A stretch of 64,000 bases of DNA from Pleurotus djamor. Its lineage: Eukaryota > Basidiomycota > Agaricomycetes > Agaricales > Pleurotaceae. The notes beneath the pieces are model-generated. The model worked only from the letters and a program-made list of their open reading frames with translations, did no database searches and was not told the origin of the DNA. Positions within the stretch are counted from its first letter, which is position 1. Each line of letters begins with the position of its first letter. The position numbers and the translations under genes were made by a program. Of this stretch, positions 46,377 to 56,336 are shown piece after piece. The DNA is taken from NCBI GenBank assembly GCA_029747585.1, contig JAPEVF010000131.1:1-64000 (forward strand), in the 5' to 3' direction.

Positions 46377-47173
46377 ATGGTATGCATGTTTCGCGTTCTC
46401 GACTGGGTATTCGGCACACCATGATGGCGTGGTTGATAGGCTTGCGTTAAGAAAGAAACAGATTCGGTGGCGCTGGATTCGCCAATCATCGGCTCTTTGG
46501 GTAACGACGGTAAGTGGCTTGGACGTCGTTGGAGGAGGGGAGCATCATTGAACCCACCTAGTAGGGATCGCAAAGGGAGGATGTCCCTCTCTGAAGCTCA
46601 GCGGGGAAATCGACGAGGCCGCGCAATATATTCTGGTCAAGTCCAAGGAATACTCGGCGTTGAACTCCAGGCTTTCCATGGCACAGGAAGAATTGAAGAG
46701 GACACAGGCGGAAGTGCGGAAGCTGGTAGCAAGGTTTGTTACGGCTGACGAAGACTTTAAGAAGCTGAAGAACAGGGTTGAGAAATGCGAGAGTTCGCTC
46801 CAGGATACCATGGGGTGGGCCTTGAAAGAGATAGCGGTTTCGAAGGAGACTGAGCGCACTATCGAAGAGCTCAGGCGTCGGTTAGGTCCAGTACGAGTCG
46901 TGGTACCGAAGGCGAACGTCGAAATCGGAGCCCAAACGAAGACGAAGGAGGTCGGCAAGGACCTCTTGATGCTGAAAGTTCAAGATTTGAACCTTCAGAA
47001 CGTTAGGGCGTTATTCGTCGTTTCGCTTTCTTACGCAGCGTTCTACACGTAAGTCGCCTACATTGTGCTGCTTGACTATGAGCTGACCCGAGGGGTTGCT
47101 TTGTAGCGCAGCATGCGTGGCTTTCGCCCTCCTCTTGAAAATAATGATCATAGTCTGCCGGCTCATCATTTGA
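46377..47173 (+). CDS. RING-less coiled-coil membrane protein (array member 10)
   Basis: The best model puts ATG at 46377-46379 as the last three bases of exon 1; a 72 bp intron (46380-46451) follows, then KETDSVALDSPIIGSLGND. A second intron joins to VGIAKGGCPSLKLSGEIDEA, and a coil follows (YSALNSRLSMAQEELKRTQA, VRKLVARFVTADEDFKKLKN). The C-terminus holds two hydrophobic helices across an intron (VRALFVVSLSYAAFYTA then ACVAFALLLKIMIIVCRLII), TGA at 47171-47173. There is no RING. Neighbours, coil-then-membrane layout and phase-2 late intron suggest a derived member of the array, but direct similarity is weak. About 200 residues. Confidence 0.65.
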
Positions 47174-47871
47174 CGGGATTGGGGGCCGAAGAAGGGAGGG
47201 TTTGCCTTTATTTCAGTAACCTACACTGTTTGGTATGTTTTTCAATAGAATGTGCACCACGCTACGCACCGATGTTGTTTTGCGACGACGTACGTACCTC
47301 GTAGGCTAAGAAGCCAAGACTTTGTGATTAGCGCCGGATGGCAAGGCAACTGTTCGGAAAACATTCCAACTTGATGGTGATCGATTGCTTTGTTGTGACT
47401 TTTTTCCAGAGTAACGGGAGTATGAGAAACGGGTAAAAACGTTTGTTTGGAGATTTCTTCGGAGGACGTTGGAAATAGCCGACCCTGACTTCTTTTAGGC
47501 GAGTCACATTAGAAGACAGTACGTGATTACGATTGTGAGTGGAGGTATTTGATGAAGAGGAGCTATAGCTGCTGGAGTTTGGGTGAGGAGAGGTACGAGG
47601 AGGAGAAGGTGATGGTGGTCGTCCGAGTTGAAGACTGGGGGTGATAAGATAAGAAAATAGCCAGTGGTGACGGTGATCGCGGAGAAGGGCGATCGAGGCA
47701 CAGATGGATTCAAAAAGGGCCTAGCGCGCCACGTTGACATAATACACGGATGATCTCGATCGTGAGATCTGCTCGACTCGTGGCTGTGGATTTCCGTTTT
47801 GTGTCACTGTCACTCGTGTTGGCCGCTCTTTCTTTTTCTCCTTTGATTCGCATCATCCATCATCAACGTCC
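47174..47871. other. intergenic before the Rxt3-like gene
   Basis: No gene. The last 100 bp are T/C-rich (CTCTTTCTTTTTCTCC) as is common upstream of fungal starts. Confidence 0.6.
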
Positions 47872-50800
47872 ATGAACGTCCACCTTCTCCTCGATTCCCC
47901 GTCAGATGAAAGGAGACGGAATGCCGGTTCTGCGAGTGACTTGGATAGCCGTCAACGGGCGCAGCAGCAACAGCAGCCATCGTCNTCGTCATTGCTGAGA
48001 GGCGCAGGAGGAGGAGGGGGCGGAGGAGGCCCNCCTGGTGTTGGCCCAGATGCAGCGAGCTCATACCGAGCAAGTACTCCCATGTATCCCCCGCAGCCCA
48101 CAATCCCTCCTTCGCCACTGTCGACCCGCCCCATGCCGAGCATTCCTGCGCCTTACCCAATATCCGACCCTTCCCCGATGTATCATCCCCCACACCCTTA
48201 CAACACCGGGCCCACCCGTGTCCCGAACAGTGGAAACACGACGCCGACGCANGTCCAGGCAACAGCGCCGCCAGCCCATCTCGCTCATCCACACACGCAG
48301 GCGCAATCTCCTGCCATGGCCTCGCTTCGTCCCTTGGACCCTGGGCTTCATGGAAACTCGACTCCGTCATCGACGCCAATTTCACACTATCATGCCCCTC
48401 CACAGCCTCAGGGAGGTTCGTCGATGGCTGGNATGGGCATGGGAGGGGGAGCAGCTTCATCGGCCTCGTCGCCCCACCACACACCCCAGCAGCACTCTGC
48501 TTCTTCTGCTTCTCACACTCCCATCCAACGAGGTTACGCGCCGGAGCATTCTTCCTTTCCCACGCATCCCTCAGTGATGAGCGTGGGAATGTTGAAAGGC
48601 ACTCCTCATCCACCTCCGATCATGGACCCAAGTCCCCAGCTGCGGGACTGGGAGAGAGAGCGGGCTGATAGAGACAGATCGGACAGAATGAGGCCCCCAG
48701 GTGTGTGTTTTTCTTTTGCCATCGCTGCAACTTCATCCGTGCCGAGAAGCCTTGTCTTTTCACTTTGCCTTTTTTTNAAAACTCACCGTCTGGCTTTCAA
48801 CCACATGCTCATCAACGTATGCAGACTCTCGGCGCTCCCGCTCGCGGCACGGATCGTTCACCGACGCGGCGCCACCCCTCGGCAGCTACAAGTCGCCCGG
48901 CATGATGCCGCCGGGCCCACCCCCGCCCTCCCATTCAACCTCCGACCGCCCTCAGACCCATCTNCAGCAACCTCCGCCGTCGTCTTCTTCGCGTCTACCA
49001 CCACCACCGATCGATGCACACCAACCATCNCGCTCGCGACGCGGCTCNCTGTCGCACATCGCCAATCCAATTCATCATCCCGGCAGAGTCAACACAGCGC
49101 CGCCTCAGGGTATCGTAGGCCCCGGAATNGCTCCTCCAGGGCCGTCAAGGACTCCTCCAATGTCCAGTATGCAGCAGACTGGTCCAGGTCGTCCACCCTT
49201 GCATCCACCATCACCATCAAAACACTCGGATGACGGCCCACCACCACGGAGAGACATTCTGGACGAGCCGATGGGTCCCGGGATGAGAGACAGGGAACGA
49301 GACTACAGAGAGCGCGACAGAGAATACGTGAGAGAGCGCGAAATACGCGAACNNGCGNNACAGGGAGTTTCAACGCGAAATGAGAGAAAAACGAGAAATG
49401 AGAGAACGTGCATATCGTGAACAGGATTTGAGGGAACGAGAGCGAGAGAGGGAAAGGGAGCGCGAATGGGAGCGCGAGCGGACGAGAGAACAAAGAGAGC
49501 GAGATAGAGACGACATGGAGATGATTCGGGCGGCTGCAGTCAACAGACAGCAGCAGCAACAGGCATGTCCCACAGATTTTTANTTTTTTCAAGTGAAACT
49601 GATCACTCTTTCTAGCCNCAGCCTGGTGCTCAGCAACAAGCCGANATGTTCGTCCTCAAACCCAATTCAGTCATGGANAGGGAAAAAGATCTTCGTGGCC
49701 GTAATCGTGAACGTGACGTCCATGACCGNCGCGCCCGTGAATACGAGCTCGAACAGCGAGATCGAGAAAGAGGTGACCGACCACTTGAATCTGACCGTCA
49801 GCGCAGAGACCGCGAACTTATGGAAAGAGATTATTATCCTCCTCCCCAACCTCCGAGGTCTTCATCGTCTCATGGCCATGGTCACCTTCACTCACAACCA
49901 CCTCCTCTTATGCATCACGGTCATATTAACCACCTGTCGAACTCATCTCATCATGGTCANCATCATGNACCTCCTCCAGGCGGACATGGNCATCAACCNC
50001 ANAGTCATACTTANTCTCACCACCACCTTCATCCTCATCAACAAAATCCGGGTCCTCAACCTCCCCCCGCTCGCCCATCATCTCATCAAGGGTCACCCAT
50101 CCACCGTCAACAGATCAATAGCCCTTATGCTAATCATCAACAGCAACAACAACAAAGTCCTCCAATGCCGGGNCATTCCCCTCCTGGACATCACAATGGG
50201 TAAGAATCTAGACTTTGCTCAATCAAAATATCATAGCGGCATTGCTAATACATTGTTCTATGNNAGCCCTCCGATTGGTCCTGGAATCCCCCCGCCTGGG
50301 ATGTCTTCGTCGCATCCTCCACCTCCTGGATTATCAAATCCTNCTGGCCCCATTCCGTTGAACGCGCCTCCGCCTTCTAATTTGGGTCCTCCGCCATTAC
50401 TTACTGGTCCTGGCGGCGTTGGTCCCCCTCCTCCAATGGTTGGGCCTGGTGTTGGATATGGTCACCATGCATCGACTATGTTAGGTCCTGGTGTTGGACC
50501 ACCTCTACGTGGGGCACCTCCGCCTGGCATTGAACCCGGTATGAGTGGGCCTGGTTCATCAGGTGGTGCGGGAGGTCCTCCGCCTCACCACCATCATCAT
50601 GTCGTTCATCATCATCACCATCCACACCAATCTACTGCACCCGGGATAGGTGGAGGTAGAGATGGTTTAGGTCCCCCGAGTGGAAGAGATATGATCGACC
50701 CGAGGGATCCACGGGATCGTGAACGCGATCCGAATGGTCTTGGAAGTAAATTGGGTCGTAATATCCCTCCAGAGCGGGAGATTGTGATCATTGGTACGAG

Positions 50801-53721
50801 GGATAAGGACAGAGATAGAGAAAGGGAGTTTCCGCGTGATAGGGAGAGGGAGATGCCTGAACGNCGACCNATCGTTGATATGGGACCTTCGGGNGGTGGG
50901 ATGCCTGGCTCTCGACCNATGTCGTCTGGCGGAAGGGANGGGGGTATGGGTATCGCGCCCCCNCAGCGNCAGTTCCAGAANCAGTTCCCCACNGCGTTCG
51001 TTCATTCAGGTCCGGGGAATGGGTCGAGGATTTCGAGTCCTGTGCCTATGGAACCGCCGAANAGGAGCGATAGGGAGAAGGANAGGGANAGGGAGATGAT
51101 GACGAGGGAGATGGAGAGGATTGGTGCTGAGAGGGAGAGAGANCGTGAAAGAGAGAGGGATNTTATGAGGGGTAGGGATCGGGTTGGGGATATGGATGGG
51201 AGAGATCCTGAACGAGAGCGGGAGAAGAGGCTTAGTGGGGACTCGCGNATGCCTCCGNTGGGNAGTGTCCNCNCCAATGNTCGTCCGAATCCGACGAATC
51301 CTGCTTTNCCTGGTGTNCCCTCTGGTCCTCCNCGANGCAACATCAATGGCCCCGATCTCCCTCCCTCNTCTGACGGTNCCAGACCTCCANTNGATGGACC
51401 TTCGAGGAAAGTTCGTCCTGAACAAATACCNATGGGTGCTCCTCGCGAATCATTCAAGGGTACTGCCATGATGGGAGGTGAAGAGGGTGTCCCACCCAAT
51501 TGGTCTGATCCAAACGACATGGGTTATAACCCTCCTCGGATGGTNACNCGNGGATATCCAGAGTATGGAATGGATTCTACGGCCTATGAAGGATTCGGCG
51601 TTTANGGAAGGTTGGGTACTGGTGTTGGCTTGGGTGTNGCTCCTCCTCCTCCTGTTTGGCCAGAAAGAGAAGTGAAGGCTGCNAAGGTGATCAACTTGGG
51701 NACCTTTGTCTATCCNAAGACGCCGTTCCCNTATNTGTTCGACGAGCACGACGATATNCCCAATGCTGTTGAACCGCCTGTCAAAGTNGATGANCCTACG
51801 CCAGAGCCTNGCAAGGACAAGGATAAGATGGATGAAGATCAGCCTACGCCTAGTGAAGGACAGACGGAACAACCTGATAAACCTGCCTCTCCGGAAGCCG
51901 AGAATGTCGAGAAGGAGAAGAAGCCCGCCGAGGAGGATAAAGACCTTTTGGATTATGATCTTCGTGCGACCATCGTCATTCCGTATGGTTACATCCCACT
52001 CGAACGTCCGTCACAACCCAAGGTTTGGGGTGGTGGTGTCGTTCTAGGTGGGAAGAGACGCATCTATACCGACGATTCCGATNTGTTCCTCTGTGCCCTT
52101 CATAGCGGCTGGGTGACNTGGAGTGGTGCGGCCAAGGCTAGACANGAGCGCAGAGATCTTAAGGTTGAAGTNAGGATCATCAAGTGCATCAATGCTGGGA
52201 CTAGCTTNGGAGATGTTNCTGTTCTTGGAGANGGAAGATTNTCNTCACGGCTNGCTCAAATGGGCAAGAACGATCTACCGAAGACNTCTGTGATAAGAGA
52301 GGAAGTNATTGGGAGATTCGTAGGTGGACCTGGTGCNGCGTTCAGAGAGTTACAGTCTAAGGAAGAGGCGAAGAAGGGCGAAAAGAGCGGTGATGCCGAG
52401 ACGAATGGCGATGTTGACGATGCTGCGACGAATGACACTGTGGATGCTGATGATCGACAAGACTTTGANGATGAAGCTAGGATTGACGATGGTCGTGGTN
52501 TGGAAAGTTCAGGATGGGGAAGNGGNCATGATGGAAGTGCTATNGAGGTCATAAAGGCTGAGTTCACTACGGTANNCTCAAGTTCTCTNNTTGTGATGAT
52601 TTCCTTACTCANCGTCCATNGNAGAAGGCTACTGGTCGCTTGGCTCCTGGATTGGGACGTCGTAATCGNTCCCAACGCTTGCAAGANTACGCNGAACGAC
52701 GCATGNCCATCTTGGGGCTNGGTCAACCNCCTTGTTCAGGTGGACCTTCATGTGTGCTCGGAAGGAAGCGTCGACGTAGCTGGGAATGGGAAGATTCCGC
52801 CTCCTTGCATTCACCCAATTCAACGGTCCTGGACCCCGTNATAGAGCAACCTGATGATACGGTCGAAGATGTTGAAATGAAACCCGTCGATNCAGAGGTC
52901 GTCCCGCGGAACGATGAGAANCCTCATACNAGNGAGTGCGAGGAAGAGGCTGAGATGAAGATTCGGACTGTCTTGTTCAGCTTCTCCAATGAGGAAGGCG
53001 TTCATGCTGGGTATGCTCCATGTCAGATTNCGTTTGAANCTNCTTTACTGACTCGTCTTCTAGGTATATGTATGATCCTGTNGGNCTTCGNCGNGTGCTG
53101 TTCCCTGTNACAGTCAGGGAAGCCTCATCACACCCNCAGAAACGGCGCAAACTCGANGGGGGTGATGTCGAAGTTCGTGAAGCCACTCCCATGGAAGTTG
53201 ATGAAGTCAATGCNAAAGCGACCTTGCCTCCGCCTATCGCCATCCAGTTTGAAACGAGTACGGAGCAGTANAAGCTGGTTTCATCCTCAGAANGNCAANC
53301 TGANTCCCGATGCTTTGATCTCTCCTTTGTGAAAACTTACAAGACTACAACGGCCCTTCCTCAGGTTACCTCTTCTCCAATTGAACCTATCTCTGCACCT
53401 AGTGAACCTGCATCGAGTCCCTTACCTGCCATCTCACCCTCTTCGAGAGCTTCGTCCATTTCCCCCGAAACCCATCTCCCCCCTGTCGTCGACAAACCAA
53501 GCGGCGATGACACTCCCGCTGATCCTCTCGGCGACTACGTCTCTTCCAAACTCGCCGAACACGGTCAGGCCGACCCCGAACCTACCGTCGTCTACCGCAA
53601 CCTTTCGAAAGACGATATTCGGTTTACCGAGAGTGGAATCGTGGTCCTCGACGCCAAAACATCTCAAGACTTACTAAAGCTCGATATTCAGAGCTGGAAA
53701 TATATTCCTATNTCTCCTTGA
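47872..53721 (+). CDS. Rxt3-like histone deacetylase complex subunit
   Basis: ATG at 47872 to TGA at 53719-53721, several introns. The N-terminal ~300 residues are Pro/Ser/Gly/His-rich. Next is a long Arg/Glu/Asp block (about 49270-49540, REREREREWERE type), then Pro/His-rich and another RE/RD block (50690-51240). The conserved core begins near 51960: DLLDYDLRATIVIPYGYIPL, KRRIYTDDSD, LFCALHSGW (one base unresolved), RRDLKVE and RFVGGPG. It ends further on with a YMYDPVGLRRVLFP-like segment (about 53065-53105). This matches the Rxt3 domain of the Rpd3L-type histone deacetylase complex, so a nuclear repression role is inferred. Dozens of isolated Ns make exact exon limits unreliable. Its large size relative to yeast Rxt3 is due to the disordered regions. 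Confidence 0.75.
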
Positions 53722-53947
53722 TGACTTCATGACAATTAATGGACAATCTTTNAAGTAGATGTATCTTTAAGCTAAATTTATGCTATGCAATTACATATCC
53801 ACTGTTTGTACTATGCTATCTTTTTACCACATCGACATTCTTGCTGCCATTGGTCGCACGATGCATAATCCTCGTTGACGCTCGTGTCCACACCCCGAAG
53901 TCAACCATGCTAGCAACCATGCACGAGTCGGGGCGCCCAAAGGCAAC

Positions 53948-56176
53948 TTGCGAATGCTCTCCAACCTCGATAATGCTCGCAACAGCCTGCAAACATTATC
54001 TTTGAAACGCCTTCTTAGATCGCGCAACAACGACGACCAGCCTGCGCCTCTGTGCTCAGTTTGCGTCGGTGTCGACCTCCGTGACATTCTTCGGGAAGGA
54101 CTGGTCAAGGAAAAGGCAATCGACCTAGGTCTTTTGCCCAAGATCTTGGAGAAGGCAGAACATTGTGTCTTATGCAGACTCGTCAAGGCAGCCTTCCAGG
54201 AATCATGGTTTCTGGACACTCTTCCAGAGGATATCGATCTGAGCGAGGTCGTTTGCGGGCTTTATGCAGATCCAAGAGGTTGTCTACGCGACCCAGAGCC
54301 ACCGATGCGCGAGCATTGCCACAGGCTGGTCATATTTCCAAAGAATCGTCCTAAACGCATATCCCAGGTCCTCATGACTCGACGCTCTCGTATGACTGTG
54401 GATATACAGCTCATGGAGCAGGACGCATATCTCTTCGGTAGACCTAAAGACGTTCATGGCAGGAAGGTTGGCGACATGGTGGATATGGGGTTGGTGNAAA
54501 AGTGGATCAAGCAATGCGAACGCGAACACCACAAAATCTGCGAAAACCTCTGGTGGAGGGACAAGACGCCTCTCCCTTCGACAGTGCGCATGGTTGATGT
54601 TAAGAAAATGTCCATCGTTCCTATTCAAGTTGAATCCCATTTCCTAGCCCTCTCCTATGTCTGGGGAAGGATCAGTACGGATTATCAGACTGTCAAAGCC
54701 AACCTCCCCCGACGCATGAAATCTGGTGGCCTTGACATCTCCACTTTGCCGGCGACCATTGTCGATGCTATCGAACTCACCCGTCGACTGGGCGAGCGAT
54801 ACCTCTGGATCGACGCATTGTGTATCATACAGGACAGTCCTGAGGATAAGGGTGTGCAGTTGAGCGTCATGGACCGGATTTACAGTGGTTCCTTCCTCAC
54901 TATCTTCGCCGCCGGCGGAGTAGATGCCCATGCTGGTCTTCCTGGCTGGCGGCCAAACACGCGGAAAGTTAAGCAGCAAGTTGAAACGATACAAGGACTT
55001 CATCTATCCGCACCATTTCCCAACCTGAATGGACTTCTCTATCAATCTACTTGGGGCTCACGTGGCTGGACGTTCCAGGAAGTAATGCTTTCCCGTCGAC
55101 GCCTTTGCTTCACCGAGTATCAGGTCTATTTTGAGTGCGTTCAAGAAGTCCGATGCGAAGATGTCATCACCGAAGCACCACCAATCGGAGGTTCCTATCA
55201 CCCCTTACGATACACTGGCATAGGCGGCTTTGCAACCCATGAACCGCCTATCCCAGGCCTAGCCCACGTAGATGGCATCACGAACAGCTACAGTGCCGTT
55301 GTAGATGAATATTCCCCGCGGAAGCTCACCTTCGACAATGATGCCATCGAAGCGGTGTCAGCTTTGATTACCGCGATCGTCAAAGCATATCAGCTCGATG
55401 CTAAGGTGTTCCGGTATGGAATGCTTCTATCAGACATGGATCGAACTCTTGTTTGGTCGCCTGTGACTTCCGTGCGCCTCGAACGGCGTCGAATCCCTGA
55501 AGGTTCACCGTGGCCTTCGTGGTCTTGGGTTGGGTGGAAAGGTCCTGTCCAATATGTAGACAAGTGGTCTCTTGGGCAAAGTTACCCAAGAGTGGCAGCT
55601 ACATTGATCAAATCTTGGTACATCTACGAGAATGGCGCTTTATCGACATTCCATTCCAAGCAAACCAGCGTGGGCTCGTTCCTCGGAGAAACTATCCAAC
55701 GCTATCATCAACCCACTGATCCCATTGAACTTACCGAGGATGTCTCACTTCCTGAAGGAACTTTAGTCTTCCGCTCCGCCACAGCGTTGTTCAACGTTGG
55801 AGACCTGGACCTCGACAAAACGTTTGACCTGAGCGCCGACGCGCATTATGGTCTATTTGCCATTTATCCAGCTGTGGCAGACACACCCGCCGCTGCGGGG
55901 AGGATATTTATATCCCTCTTACCAGGATCAATGTCTGAACCTGAGCACCGGCAAATACAGCTCATCCCTTTGGCTCGAAATGATGGAGAGATCGGAATAT
56001 GCGACACCAAAACATACTCCACTTCCTATCAGACCCCCTTTTTGACGGTTATGGCCGTAACCACTTGCGAAAGAGAAGGCCACACTCCTGTCTTCGAAAG
56101 ACTTGGCGTTGGAATCGTATCGGAACAAGCATGGATAGTTTCTGGCGCGAGGGAATGTATTGCGTTCCTAGGTTAA
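53948..56176 (+). CDS. HET-domain protein (heterokaryon incompatibility-like)
   Basis: A single 742-codon frame without introns, unlike its neighbours. Residues 1-210 contain two Cys pairs (CSVC, HCVLC) and an Arg-rich segment. The HET domain starts at about residue 235: HFLALSYVWGR, LPATIVDAIELTRRLGERYL, WIDALCIIQDSPEDK, VMDRIYSGSFLTIFAAGG, and the closing RGWTFQEVMLSRRRLCFTEY. The C-terminal 300 residues are typical variable sequence with PWPSWSWVGWKGP. HET proteins trigger cell death or growth arrest when incompatible alleles meet in ascomycetes; in basidiomycetes the role is unproven. One N at 54497 leaves one residue unknown. TGA overlaps at about 56174-56176 (GGTTAAC: stop is TAA). Confidence 0.92.
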   Translation: MRMLSNLDNARNSLQTLSLKRLLRSRNNDDQPAPLCSVCVGVDLRDILREGLVKEKAIDLGLLPKILEKAEHCVLCRLVKAAFQESWFLDTLPEDIDLSEVVCGLYADPRGCLRDPEPPMREHCHRLVIFPKNRPKRISQVLMTRRSRMTVDIQLMEQDAYLFGRPKDVHGRKVGDMVDMGLVXKWIKQCEREHHKICENLWWRDKTPLPSTVRMVDVKKMSIVPIQVESHFLALSYVWGRISTDYQTVKANLPRRMKSGGLDISTLPATIVDAIELTRRLGERYLWIDALCIIQDSPEDKGVQLSVMDRIYSGSFLTIFAAGGVDAHAGLPGWRPNTRKVKQQVETIQGLHLSAPFPNLNGLLYQSTWGSRGWTFQEVMLSRRRLCFTEYQVYFECVQEVRCEDVITEAPPIGGSYHPLRYTGIGGFATHEPPIPGLAHVDGITNSYSAVVDEYSPRKLTFDNDAIEAVSALITAIVKAYQLDAKVFRYGMLLSDMDRTLVWSPVTSVRLERRRIPEGSPWPSWSWVGWKGPVQYVDKWSLGQSYPRVAATLIKSWYIYENGALSTFHSKQTSVGSFLGETIQRYHQPTDPIELTEDVSLPEGTLVFRSATALFNVGDLDLDKTFDLSADAHYGLFAIYPAVADTPAAAGRIFISLLPGSMSEPEHRQIQLIPLARNDGEIGICDTKTYSTSYQTPFLTVMAVTTCEREGHTPVFERLGVGIVSEQAWIVSGARECIAFLG

Positions 56177-56336
56177 CACTGTCTCACCCTCCTGGAGACC
56201 CCCCTCGTACATGTATGGCGTGACATCGTCGTTCTCCATCGTACTGTATGTACCCAAATATAAATACGTCGTGCTAAGGATACAGTGTATATACGGAAGA
56301 TATGTGGTAAAAGTTCATTAGGCAATCATGAGTTCG

